The position numbers and the translations under genes are program-made. From an uncultured Muribaculaceae bacterium (lineage in GTDB: Bacteria > Bacteroidota > Bacteroidia > Bacteroidales > Muribaculaceae), in NCBI GenBank assembly GCA_910587235.1, contig CAJUKD010000017.1, positions 1 to 44,567 of the forward strand: a stretch of 44,567 bases of DNA, in the 5' to 3' direction. Positions 32,736-41,209 of the stretch are shown here, piece by piece; the stretch's first letter is position 1; every line of letters starts with the position of its first letter. A model generated the notes under the pieces. The model saw only the letters and a program-made list of their open reading frames with translations. It was not told the origin of the DNA and did no database searches.

Positions 32736-34027
32736 TGCAGATGAAGCTTCAGGAAAAATCGTTCTATCCTTGGCTTGTAGTCGTTCTGCTGGCTGTGGTG
32801 TCGATGTTGAATTATCTCGACCGGCAGATGCTTGCCACTATGCGGCCCTACATGATGGAGGATATAGAGGCATTGCGCGATATAGCGAACTTCGGTCGTC
32901 TTATGGCCGTGTTCCTTTGGGTATATGCTTTTATGAGTCCGTTGTCGGGGGCTATCGCCGATCGCATCAACCGTAAATGGCTTATCATCTTCAGTCTGGC
33001 CGTGTGGTCGACAGTGACGCTGTTGATGGGCTCGACTTATGACATGAATACTCTTTATGTGCTTCGAGGAATCATGGGCATCAGCGAGGCTTTCTATATT
33101 CCTGCCGCACTTTCGCTTGTAGCGGACTATCACAACGGACCTACACGATCGATAGCGGTGGGTGCGCTTACGTCGGGAATATATCTCGGCCAGGCGGTGG
33201 GCGGTTTCGGTGCCACGGTTTCGGCCAATATCTCATGGCAGTTCACATTCCATTCGTTCGGATTGCTCGGTATAGTCTATGCTCTGGTACTGGTGTTCCT
33301 GCTTTATGAGAAAAAAGGCCATGCGGAATTGTCGGCAAAGAGTTCTACCGGAAAAAATATACCCACGGCTGCCCGACGGCAGGGTGTGGCAATGCTTATC
33401 CGTCACACGGTTTTCTGGGTAATGCTTTTCTATTTCGCAGCCCTGAACCTTCCGGGTTGGGTGACAAAGAACTGGATGCCGACCATGATTTCCGACAGCC
33501 TCGGCATGAAAATGGAGGTAGTCGGTCCGATGTGGACTCTGACTCTTGCAATGTCATCTTTTGTGGGTGTATTCTTCGGCGGATGGCTTTCCGATCGATG
33601 GATCAGGCGTACGCTGCGCGGACGTGTATATACTTCCGCCAGCGGCCTTGCCATGATTGTTCCGGCTTTGTTGCTGGTGCTGTTCTCCGACAGTCTTCCG
33701 CTGATACTTGCCGGAGGTGTGATTTTCGGAGTCGGATTCGGCATGTACGATACGAATAATATGCCTATAATCTGTCAGTTCTTCCCGTCGAGCAGTCGCG
33801 CGACCTGCTATGGTATAATGAATTTTGTCGGTATTGCTGCCGGAGCTTTGATTACCGATATACTCGGCCATGCCATACAGGGCGGATATCAGAATACGGT
33901 GTTTATTGCGATGGTTGTGGCCGTGGCAGCTTCGGTTATTCTGGAAATAACACTGATGCGTCCCCGTACGGCAGATATGACCGACGAACTTATACAGGAG
34001 GAGTACGCTATAGAGGAACAGGCTTGA
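32735..34027 (+). CDS. MFS sugar-acid or sugar permease
   Basis: The product is a 430-residue integral membrane protein of the major facilitator superfamily, with twelve predicted helices. The first includes WLVVVLLAVVSMLNYLDRQM, whose NYLDRQ is typical of the anion:cation symporter (hexuronate/phthalate/sialate) branch of MFS. Loop 2-3 has the MFS signature region FMSPLSGAIADRINRKWLII, and the second half has GGWLSDRWIRRT. It is predicted to carry the periplasmic product of the locus across the inner membrane by proton or cation symport. It occupies the position of RusT in Bacteroides rus loci. The substrate is inferred to be a small acidic or neutral sugar. Confidence 0.88.
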   Translation: MQMKLQEKSFYPWLVVVLLAVVSMLNYLDRQMLATMRPYMMEDIEALRDIANFGRLMAVFLWVYAFMSPLSGAIADRINRKWLIIFSLAVWSTVTLLMGSTYDMNTLYVLRGIMGISEAFYIPAALSLVADYHNGPTRSIAVGALTSGIYLGQAVGGFGATVSANISWQFTFHSFGLLGIVYALVLVFLLYEKKGHAELSAKSSTGKNIPTAARRQGVAMLIRHTVFWVMLFYFAALNLPGWVTKNWMPTMISDSLGMKMEVVGPMWTLTLAMSSFVGVFFGGWLSDRWIRRTLRGRVYTSASGLAMIVPALLLVLFSDSLPLILAGGVIFGVGFGMYDTNNMPIICQFFPSSSRATCYGIMNFVGIAAGALITDILGHAIQGGYQNTVFIAMVVAVAASVILEITLMRPRTADMTDELIQEEYAIEEQA

Positions 34028-34034
34028 AAAAACA

Positions 34035-36458
34035 ATGGTAAAAATGAAATTCAGAAATATAATTATAGTAGCGACTTTTTTGTCGGTAGCTTTGGTTTCG
34101 GATGCCGCGACATGGTTTGTGAAAGTCGACGGTGGCTCTGATACAGCCGGAACGACATGGCCGGGTTCGTGGAACTTCGCGACTTTTGTAAGCAAACTCG
34201 AGGAAGGCGTGATTGCTGACGGCGATGTAGTGTGCTTCGCAGGAGGCCTTTATCGTACTGATGATATAGTCGCGGTCAGGATAAAGAACCGGCGTCTTAC
34301 CCTGCGTGGCGGCTATCCGCCGGATTTGCGTATCAGCCAGACCCCTGAACTTACATATCCTACCGATACTCCTACGATAATCACCGGCGACTCTAACGGG
34401 AGCGGGCAGCCTGATGATTATGATGTGCGAAACATTTTCTATATCGATGGAAGTGATTCCCCTTCGACAGAACGTAATATAAACATCGAGGGTTTCACGC
34501 TCTCAGGCTGTTACTACGAAGGCACCAACGCTTACGAATGCGGAGCCGTGTGCGTCGAACTTGCACAGGGTGTCACATTGCGCAATTGTGTCATCGAAGG
34601 AAACCGCGCCCGTCATGGCGGAGGTGCGGGACTCACTGTCAGCGGTTCCACCGTACATGTCGCCGACTGCATTTTCACAGGGAACAAAGCTGCCGATGCA
34701 GGCGCCGCCATACGTGCGTCACGTCGTACGGCCGGTTCTGAAGCCTATGATCCGATTCTGGTTGTAGAGCGTTCGCTTATAAACGGCAATGTACTTACTG
34801 CAAACGACGCGTATCCCGACGGTGATGCTCCCGAGGTGCTTTACAACGGCATAGTTCTTCCTTCGACGTGGCCTCCGAAAAATCTTTCGCCGCAGTCGCG
34901 CGAACCCATGCCGGTGCCATATCTTGAAGAAGAGAACATTCCTGATGTTATTCCTATCAATGTCGGTCGGCAGCTTTTTGTCGATGATTTCCTTATAGGC
35001 GGCATGGAGGGAATCGAACGCCGCTGGTATCAGGCCCGGAAATATTCGGGAAATCCTATTCTTAAGCCTGAAACGGAACTGGAGATTTATTCAGCCGGCA
35101 ACCCCTGTGCGGCACCCAAGGACGGCGGGGTCTACTGGGATGAAAACGACGGTATTTTCAAGATGTGGTATGAAGCCGGATGGCTGAACGCCCAGGCTTA
35201 TGCCACAAGCCGCGACGGGCTGTCGTGGGAGCGTCCTACATTGGGAATCGGACGCGGAAATCAGATTATTCCCGGATATGCACCCAACTCGTGCGGCGTT
35301 ATTGTGGATTATGATGCTCCGGCCAACGAGCGCTATAAAATCTATTTCCGTCCGCCGAACGATAAAGCCGAGAAGAACATATACGGTTATACCGCTATTT
35401 CCGCCGACGGCATACATTGGAATAATCTTGCGCTGTCCGGTTCGTCCGGTGACCGCTCGACGATGTTCTATAATCCTTTCCGTAAGAAATATGTGTTCAG
35501 TCTTCGTAATGGCGGAGGTCTTGGCCCGTCGCCTAACGGCCGTAACCGCTGGTATCGTGAGTGCTCGAATTTCCTTGCCGGTTCGACATGGACCGGACGC
35601 AATGTTGTCTATTGGTGCGGTGCCGACAATCTCGACGAGCCGGATCCGGCAATCGGAATAAATCCGGAACTTTACAATGTCAATGCCGTGGCCTATGAGA
35701 GTGTAATGCTCGGTATGCTTCAGATATTCCTTGGCCCTCAGAACGATCAATGCAAGGAGCAGGGGATACCTAAACGTACCGATCTGAAAGTGGCTTTCAG
35801 CCGCGACGGTTTCCACTGGCAACGTCCGTCGGACCGCACTTCGTTCATACCGTCGAGCGGCGGTTCGGCATGGGATAAAGGTTATGTCCAGTCGGTTGGC
35901 GGTATATGTTCTGTTGTAGGCGACCAGTTGCGCTTCTATTATATAGGTTTTCGTGGCGACGAAACTCGTCCGGGTACCGGCTATGGTATGCACGCCCATG
36001 GCAGTACGGGCATAGCCGTGTTGCGCCGCGACGGTTTCTGCTCCCTGTCGGCTGATGCCGGGGGTATGGTGACGACACGTCCGGTTATATTCGACGGTTC
36101 TTACCTGTTTGTCAACGTCGACAGTTCCGAAGGCTCTCTTAAAGCGGAACTCCTTGATGAGGACGGAAATGTTGTCGACGGTTTTTCTGCCGACGAATGC
36201 GAGCCTGTTTCCGAAGATTCCACTATCAGCCTTGTGACATGGAAGAATAACGACTCGCTCGCGGCTTTTGCCGGAAAGCCCGTGCGCCTGCGTTTTATTC
36301 TCGACAAGGCTCATCTGTATTCTTTCTGGGTCAGCACTTCGCAGGCTGGAGAAAGCCGTGGTTACGTGGCCGGCGGAGGACCCGGATATAAGACAAATCT
36401 CGATGTCGAAGGAATATCGGCATACGAGAAAGCTTCCGGCTATACAAATCTGGAATGA
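34035..36458 (+). CDS. Chimera of truncated beta-helix and beta-propeller
   Basis: The 807-residue product combines two parts. Residues 26-253 are colinear with the N-terminal half of the next gene's beta-helix protein (shared ATWFVKVD / AKWFVKVD, ELTYPTDTPTII / ELSYPTDTPTIL, IEGFTLSGCYYEGT / IEGFTLKNAYYAGT, VVERSLINGN / IVERCLISGN). Residues 268-807 match the propeller protein at 29472 throughout (YNGIVLPSTWPP, GRQLFVDDFLI, GIFKMWYEAGWL, SRDGLSW, SADGIHW, SRDGFHW, LYSFWVS). The junction is near 34793-34840. It has a signal peptide but lacks the C-terminal sorting domain of the full beta-helix protein. A fusion that displays or targets the propeller enzyme on a glycan-binding helix is possible. 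Function inferred, structure seen. Confidence 0.8.
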   Translation: MVKMKFRNIIIVATFLSVALVSDAATWFVKVDGGSDTAGTTWPGSWNFATFVSKLEEGVIADGDVVCFAGGLYRTDDIVAVRIKNRRLTLRGGYPPDLRISQTPELTYPTDTPTIITGDSNGSGQPDDYDVRNIFYIDGSDSPSTERNINIEGFTLSGCYYEGTNAYECGAVCVELAQGVTLRNCVIEGNRARHGGGAGLTVSGSTVHVADCIFTGNKAADAGAAIRASRRTAGSEAYDPILVVERSLINGNVLTANDAYPDGDAPEVLYNGIVLPSTWPPKNLSPQSREPMPVPYLEEENIPDVIPINVGRQLFVDDFLIGGMEGIERRWYQARKYSGNPILKPETELEIYSAGNPCAAPKDGGVYWDENDGIFKMWYEAGWLNAQAYATSRDGLSWERPTLGIGRGNQIIPGYAPNSCGVIVDYDAPANERYKIYFRPPNDKAEKNIYGYTAISADGIHWNNLALSGSSGDRSTMFYNPFRKKYVFSLRNGGGLGPSPNGRNRWYRECSNFLAGSTWTGRNVVYWCGADNLDEPDPAIGINPELYNVNAVAYESVMLGMLQIFLGPQNDQCKEQGIPKRTDLKVAFSRDGFHWQRPSDRTSFIPSSGGSAWDKGYVQSVGGICSVVGDQLRFYYIGFRGDETRPGTGYGMHAHGSTGIAVLRRDGFCSLSADAGGMVTTRPVIFDGSYLFVNVDSSEGSLKAELLDEDGNVVDGFSADECEPVSEDSTISLVTWKNNDSLAAFAGKPVRLRFILDKAHLYSFWVSTSQAGESRGYVAGGGPGYKTNLDVEGISAYEKASGYTNLE

Positions 36459-36487
36459 TTAATTCACCTTAATAACAAATTCAAATT

Positions 36488-38158
36488 ATGAAACACAGAA
36501 ATTTACTTCTTGCTGCCGCTATGATGTTCGGCGCAATCGCTCCCGCAACGGCTGCCAAATGGTTCGTAAAAGTCGACGCACCCGACGGCAATGACGGCAA
36601 AACATGGGAAACTGCCTTTAATCTCGCTGACTGCATTTCCAAAATATCGGAAATGAATACAGGCGACGATGTGTACTTCGCAGGTGGCGAATATTTCTAT
36701 CCACAACTTCAGGCAAGCGGAAACGCTATGGTTACAGGTATCAAGATGCAGAACAAACCCGTGAATCTTCATGGCGGATTCCCTGCTGATCTTAGCGGAA
36801 CAGCAGTTCCTGAGCTTTCCTATCCGACAGATACTCCTACAATCCTAAACGGTGACCGCAACGGCAACGGCAAGGCCGACGAAGGCGATATGCGTAATCT
36901 GATTTTCGTACAGACAACCAAGGCGGAAACCGCTCTTCTTCAGAATCCGCAGCAGTGCCTTATCGAGGGATTCACTCTTAAAAACGCTTATTATGCCGGA
37001 ACAAAAGGAACCGAACTCGGGGCCATCAATGTCGACATGACGCATATAGTCACAATCCGCAATTGTGTTTTTACCGGCAATAAATGCGAAAATGCCGGTG
37101 CGGCATTCTCTAACAGCGGATCGCAGACACATTTCATCGACTGCATATTTGAGGATAACGAAGGCCAGTCGGCAGGTATTGCCATCAACCAGTCGAAGCG
37201 CGGCGATGCCGAAAAGCATTTCAAGCCGTCGGCAATCGTTGAACGTTGTCTGATATCAGGCAATCGCGGCATCGGAGAAGGGAAAGTAGCCGGAGGAAGC
37301 GCAATCCGACTTAATTCAGGTTCCGTCTACATAATAAACTCCACAATCACCGGTAACAAAGGCTACAAGCAGGCTTCAATCCACATGAACGACGGCACTC
37401 AGCTTTATATCGCCTCATCTACAATTGCCGACAACGAGGAAACATTTCCTTCTACCGGCAGTGCCATCTACTCTACGGGAACTCCTAAGATCCGTATCAT
37501 AAATTCTTATATACTTGGTATGGAAAATGATGAAAGCGTGCCTGCAATATGCCTCTCTGAAATGACGACCAAAGTATCGTCGGTATTAACCTCTGACGGT
37601 GGCAATGTATTAGGCAAATGTGACTTCACAAGCGCCGAAGAAGGCGGGGAAGCTTTTGAAAACAACTTCGCTTCCGACGTTGTTATTGCAGGCTACGATG
37701 ATTATAAAGATGCCAATACTCCGTTTTCGGTTTTCGGACGTACAGGTCTGCAGGATAAGGGCGGTTTCTCAAAAGTTCTTGTTCCCAACACTTTTGTCCG
37801 TCCCTACAATAAATCAGATTTTGCCGGACTGTTCAAGTCGGAATATAAATGCCCTGTCGATGTCAACGACATTGTTGACCAGCGTAACGTAGAGCGTCCC
37901 GCAGTGATAGCCGTCGGTGCCTACGATGAAAGCGCGGTTACCGGCATTGATGCAGTCAAGACTGATTCGTCGATTTCTGTAAGCTTTATCGGAAACGGTC
38001 TTTATCGTCTTTCTGAAGCAGCTGACAATATCACGGTCAGCGATCTTAGCGGACGTATCCTTTCATCGACCTACGGCGAGATTGTAAATCTGGGCGCATA
38101 CCCTGCCGGCGTTTATATCATCGTCGCCGACGGTGCCGTATGCAAGGTAGTAAGATAA
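36488..38158 (+). CDS. Secreted right-handed beta-helix protein with C-terminal sorting-like domain
   Basis: The product has 556 residues, with signal peptide MKHRNLLLAAAMMFGAIAPA and cleavage near TAA. Residues 24-400 are rich in short repeats of the parallel beta-helix type: TIRNCVFTGNK, HFIDCIFEDNE, VERCLISGN, YIINSTITGNK, YIASSTIADNE, with regular Asn/Cys ladders. The final 70 residues (ISVSFIGNGLYRLSEA, ITVSDLSGRILSSTYG, YPAGVYIIVADGAVCKVVR) are the short sorting-like domain. Its N-terminal half is duplicated at the front of the chimera just upstream. Proteins of this fold bind or cleave polysaccharides, but no catalytic set is visible. It ends the co-oriented locus and is followed by a terminator. 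Confidence 0.75.
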   Translation: MKHRNLLLAAAMMFGAIAPATAAKWFVKVDAPDGNDGKTWETAFNLADCISKISEMNTGDDVYFAGGEYFYPQLQASGNAMVTGIKMQNKPVNLHGGFPADLSGTAVPELSYPTDTPTILNGDRNGNGKADEGDMRNLIFVQTTKAETALLQNPQQCLIEGFTLKNAYYAGTKGTELGAINVDMTHIVTIRNCVFTGNKCENAGAAFSNSGSQTHFIDCIFEDNEGQSAGIAINQSKRGDAEKHFKPSAIVERCLISGNRGIGEGKVAGGSAIRLNSGSVYIINSTITGNKGYKQASIHMNDGTQLYIASSTIADNEETFPSTGSAIYSTGTPKIRIINSYILGMENDESVPAICLSEMTTKVSSVLTSDGGNVLGKCDFTSAEEGGEAFENNFASDVVIAGYDDYKDANTPFSVFGRTGLQDKGGFSKVLVPNTFVRPYNKSDFAGLFKSEYKCPVDVNDIVDQRNVERPAVIAVGAYDESAVTGIDAVKTDSSISVSFIGNGLYRLSEAADNITVSDLSGRILSSTYGEIVNLGAYPAGVYIIVADGAVCKVVR

Positions 38159-38180
38159 GTTTGACGTAGTGAACTTTATG

Positions 38181-38215
38181 CTCCGTTCCGGAAAATCCCG
38201 GAACGGAGTTTTTTA
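38181..38215 (+). terminator. Terminator at the end of the utilization locus
   Basis: A perfect 11-bp stem (38181-38191 with 38198-38208) with a 6-nt loop is followed by TTTTTTATTT. It lies 23 nt after the beta-helix protein stop and just before the convergent rmlC end. Confidence 0.92.
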
Positions 38216-38222
38216 TTTACAT

Positions 38223-38771
38223 TCAGTCGAAAAGTTCGGCAGAGGAGAAAGGGGTACCGTTGCGGTCTTTGTCGGATAAGATCATTTCTGCGGCTGACAG
38301 CGGCCAGTCTATCGAAAGGTCGGGATCGTCGACACGTATGGTTCTTTCGGACAGGGGGCAGTAGTAGTTGTCGACCTTGTACTGGAAGCGTGCGCGTTCT
38401 GAAAGCACCGCGAAGCCGTGGGCGAAGCCACGCGGAATGTAAAGTCTGCAGCCGGAATCCGAATCAAGTTTTATGAGCATGGAGCGTCCGAATGTGGGAG
38501 AGGAGCGTCGGAGGTCGACGGCAACATCTACTATGCTGCCGGAGCAGACGCTGACAAGTTTGGCCTGTGATGCGGCTCCTGCCTGATAATGGAGACCGCG
38601 TATGACTCCGTGAACAGACTCGGATTCGTTTTCCTGAACGAAATCCACCGGTCCGACAATGCGTCTGAATTCATCGGCACGGAAAGTTTCGCAGAAATAT
38701 CCGCGGCTGTCTGTTATGCGGCGCGGTTCTATTATCCATACGCCCGAAAGCTCTCCTTTTATATAATTCAT
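38223..38771 (-). CDS. rfbC: dTDP-4-dehydrorhamnose 3,5-epimerase
   Basis: The product is 182 residues from ATG 38771; an upstream in-frame extension would run through the promoter. It is a cupin enzyme of the RmlC family. It converts dTDP-4-dehydro-6-deoxyglucose to dTDP-4-dehydro-L-rhamnose, the third step of dTDP-rhamnose synthesis. Catalytic positions are His61 in VIRGLHYQ, Lys71, and Tyr131, with the IPRGFAHGFAVLS block (112-124). No rfbA, rfbB or rfbD gene lies in the window, so the pathway genes are scattered. It is divergent from the GlmU-like gene with overlapping promoters. Confidence 0.95.
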   Translation of the reverse strand: MNYIKGELSGVWIIEPRRITDSRGYFCETFRADEFRRIVGPVDFVQENESESVHGVIRGLHYQAGAASQAKLVSVCSGSIVDVAVDLRRSSPTFGRSMLIKLDSDSGCRLYIPRGFAHGFAVLSERARFQYKVDNYYCPLSERTIRVDDPDLSIDWPLSAAEMILSDKDRNGTPFSSAELFD

Positions 38772-38795
38772 TGCTCTCTGATGATTATTTTCATG

Positions 38796-38826
38796 CAAAA
38801 ATAGTAATTTTGCGTCATTATTCAAC
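38796..38826 (-). promoter_or_regulatory. Bacteroidales promoter for rfbC
   Basis: On the minus strand GTTG (38823-38826) is 19 nt from TATTTTTG (38796-38803). The transcript start would be near 38789, leaving a leader of about 18 nt. Confidence 0.7.
38805..38812 (+). promoter_or_regulatory. Bacteroidales -7 box for the GlmU-like gene
   Basis: TAATTTTG (TAnnTTTG) lies 25 nt before ATG 38838 and inside the spacer of the divergent rfbC promoter. No clear -33 box is seen. Confidence 0.6.
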
Positions 38827-38837
38827 ACACAGAACCT

Positions 38838-40004
38838 ATGCGGAACATCATTATCTTCGACGATACGGTCGTGCGCGCCAATCTCTTGCCGCTGACTTAT
38901 ACTCGTCCTGTCGGTGCCATACGCCTCGGCATCGACACTCTTGCAGAAAAGTGGCAGGCGTTTCTGCCGGGTAATTACGGTTGGAGTGCCGATGCGGCAT
39001 ATCTAAGGCCGCTGTTTCCCGGTATTGACGCTGACGACGATACACTTTATATTGCCGGTCATGTTGTGGCCACAGAAAAGCTTGCGGCTGCGGTCGCTGC
39101 CCTTGCATCAGGAGAGGCACTTTACGGCGCCGGTGACTGTCTTATTGCACGTCGCGGAAGCGATGAGCTGACGCGTAAGGAATATGCCGGCGATGACTTG
39201 CGCTGCATCACCATGCTGCCGGATATATTCATGCTGAACGGTGTACAGCTTGCCGATGATTATGCCCGTCTTACCGCAGGGCGCTGCAGCTGCCGGCTGA
39301 GCGACAGCTGTACTGTAATCGGTGATCCGTCGCTGATTTTTATAGAAGAAGGAGCTACAGTCGAGGGTGCTATAATCAATACGAAAGGCGGTCCGGTCTA
39401 CGTGGGTCCGGAAGCTGAGATCATGGAGGGTAGCTGTTTGCGCGGGCCGGTGGCTTTGTGTCGCCACAGCACGGTGAATATGGGAACCAAAATTTATGGC
39501 TCCACCACAATAGGACCCTTCTGTAAAGTAGGCGGAGAGCTGAACAATGTCGTGATGCAGGGCTATTCGAATAAGGCTCATGACGGATTTCTCGGCAATG
39601 CCGTGATTGGCGAATGGTGCAATCTGGGTGCCGGATGTGTGGCATCAAACCTGAAGAACGATTATACTCCCATAAAACTGTGGAACTATCCTGCGCACCG
39701 CTTCTTGCCTACAGGGCTTCAGTTCTGCGGGCTTATCATGGGCGACCATTCCAAGGCTGGTATCAATACTATGTTCAATACGGCCACGGTCGTCGGTGTC
39801 GGTGTCAATATCCATGGCTCAGGTTTTCCGCGTAATTTCGTGGCATCGTTTCAGGAAGGGGGAGCTGCAGGCTTCAGCGAAGTTTCAATGACAAAATTCT
39901 TTGCTATAGCACGTCGGGTTATGGCTCGTCGCGGCCGGGAACTTGGCGAAGCTGACGAGCGCATGTTCTATGCCATACGTGAAGCTGCCGAAAGTTACAA
40001 ATAA
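38838..40004 (+). CDS. Bacteroidetes-type GlmU-like sugar nucleotidyltransferase/acyltransferase
   Basis: The 388-residue protein is of the TIGR03991-type bifunctional-like family that replaces canonical GlmU in Bacteroidetes. The N-terminal part (about 1-160) is a degenerate nucleotidyltransferase-like region starting MRNIIIFDDTVVRANLLPLT, without the classic LAAGxGTRM loop. The C-terminal half is a left-handed beta-helix with hexapeptide repeats (VYVGPEAEIMEGSCLRGPVA, STVNMGTKIYGSTTIGPFCK, IGEWCNLGAGCVASNLKNDY). It is expected to take part in UDP-N-acetylglucosamine formation for peptidoglycan and surface glycans, though activity is not proven for this form. It ends in a perfect palindrome shared with the convergent operon. 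Confidence 0.88.
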   Translation: MRNIIIFDDTVVRANLLPLTYTRPVGAIRLGIDTLAEKWQAFLPGNYGWSADAAYLRPLFPGIDADDDTLYIAGHVVATEKLAAAVAALASGEALYGAGDCLIARRGSDELTRKEYAGDDLRCITMLPDIFMLNGVQLADDYARLTAGRCSCRLSDSCTVIGDPSLIFIEEGATVEGAIINTKGGPVYVGPEAEIMEGSCLRGPVALCRHSTVNMGTKIYGSTTIGPFCKVGGELNNVVMQGYSNKAHDGFLGNAVIGEWCNLGAGCVASNLKNDYTPIKLWNYPAHRFLPTGLQFCGLIMGDHSKAGINTMFNTATVVGVGVNIHGSGFPRNFVASFQEGGAAGFSEVSMTKFFAIARRVMARRGRELGEADERMFYAIREAAESYK

Positions 40005-40019
40005 ATTATTGTCTTAAAT

Positions 40020-40073
40020 ATAATATGCATCAGGCGCCTTTCCGGATCCGGAAAGGCGCCTGATGCATATTAT
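40020..40073. terminator. Perfect 54-bp palindrome, bidirectional terminator
   Basis: Positions 40020-40046 are the exact reverse complement of 40047-40073 with no unpaired centre. It lies between the convergent GlmU-like and thioredoxin-like genes and contains GGATCC at its centre. A strong hairpin on either strand would terminate both transcripts. Confidence 0.88.
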
Positions 40074-40084
40074 TTAGAGAAAAA

Positions 40085-41200
40085 TCAAATGTGTTTTCGT
40101 ATGGCGGAATCAAGGTCGGCGGGATTTTCGACACGCTCGACTATGTCGCCGTGTGAATCGATCACGTAGGTAAGCGGCAGCATGTTGATATTGTATGATG
40201 CTACGACATGCGAACCGTCGGTCGGTGAGTTCCAGACCGCAATCCACGGCAGATTTCTGGCGACCTGTTTCCACTGCAGTTCGTCAGGATTGAATGCAAG
40301 CTGGTAGATTTCGAGTCCCCGGTTACGATATTTGGAATATACTTCGTTCAGAGCGATGTTATAAGCCGGAGATGGATCGAGGTCATAGGATGTGAAGCTG
40401 AGAACGACAGGCTTGCCTTTGGCTGCAAGTTCCGACAATGAATGTCTGTTCCCTCGGCTGTCGTAGCGTACGATATCAATCAGTCCTTGTTCGGGAAGCT
40501 CGATTGTCTGCATTGCGGGGAGTGTTTCCTTGCCAAGCGCGCGTCGGCCTTCGAAGTATGCCTGAGTCAATGTTTTGCCGCGGGCATCATTGGGACGGAA
40601 GTTTGCGAATACCTGGGCTGCGGCTCCGTATATACGGTTGTCGAATGCGTCGGAGGGGTTGAAAATCGCTTTGTCGCCAAGCGATTTGTTGATGATGTAG
40701 TATGATACTATAGCGGTGGTGTCTGCTGTGATGAAGTCGGCAAGCTGACGTTTGAGATTTGTCATGCCGGTTTCATCGTCGGGACGGACAACGCGTATGA
40801 TGGAATCGACCTCGTTGATTCGACGTGCCGATGCTGTTCCGTTGATATGGTGTTTTGTTGCGAATGAATTTGCCTCGGCTTCGATTGTGACACAATCTAC
40901 AGAATCTACAGGAAAATATATGTTGCCTGAACCGGGAAGGGTCAGGCGCATAATCTCAGGATAAGGTGCCGGAGCCGCGGATGTATATGAAAAAGTGCCG
41001 TCGGATGATGTGTGTACAGAATCCACCACGTACCATCCGCCTGTGGCCGAAGGTGCTTCGATTGCGAGTGGATGTCCGCTGTCAAGACCGTGTATTTTGC
41101 CTCTGAGGCTCCATCCATCGCTTTGTGGCGAGCAGGAGGTGAACAGCCCCGTAGCAGCCACAAAGGCCGCGATAGAGATTGGGAAAATAGTTTTATTCAT
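40085..41200 (-). CDS. Thioredoxin-like lipoprotein without CxxC
   Basis: The 371-residue product starts with a lipoprotein signal ending TGLFTSC (Cys23). It has the DUF4369-like N-terminal beta domain (WSLRGKIHGLDSGHPLAIEA, DSVHTSSDGTFSY) followed by a linker and a C-terminal thioredoxin/AhpC-TSA-like domain from about 235. The segment VVLSFTSYDLDPSPAYN is the strand and loop that carry the redox CxxC in TlpA/ResA-type proteins. Here the cysteines are absent. INMLPLTYVIDSHGDIV keeps the cis-proline loop. It is therefore unlikely to be a disulfide oxidoreductase and more likely binds a partner or ligand. It is the third gene of the greA-HIT operon, 9 nt after the HIT gene. Confidence 0.8.
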   Translation of the reverse strand: MNKTIFPISIAAFVAATGLFTSCSPQSDGWSLRGKIHGLDSGHPLAIEAPSATGGWYVVDSVHTSSDGTFSYTSAAPAPYPEIMRLTLPGSGNIYFPVDSVDCVTIEAEANSFATKHHINGTASARRINEVDSIIRVVRPDDETGMTNLKRQLADFITADTTAIVSYYIINKSLGDKAIFNPSDAFDNRIYGAAAQVFANFRPNDARGKTLTQAYFEGRRALGKETLPAMQTIELPEQGLIDIVRYDSRGNRHSLSELAAKGKPVVLSFTSYDLDPSPAYNIALNEVYSKYRNRGLEIYQLAFNPDELQWKQVARNLPWIAVWNSPTDGSHVVASYNINMLPLTYVIDSHGDIVERVENPADLDSAIRKHI

Positions 41201-41209
41201 CTGTCGGTA

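Noticed and set aside
35091..36314. 407-codon open frame antisense to the chimera
   Set aside because: It is opposite a well-supported protein, has low-complexity composition and no recognisable motif.
34035..36458. Chimera could be an assembly misjoin between the beta-helix and propeller genes
   Set aside because: The beta-helix half is clearly diverged from the neighbouring copy and the propeller half from the other paralogue, so it is not a simple mis-joining of these two; read support is still needed.
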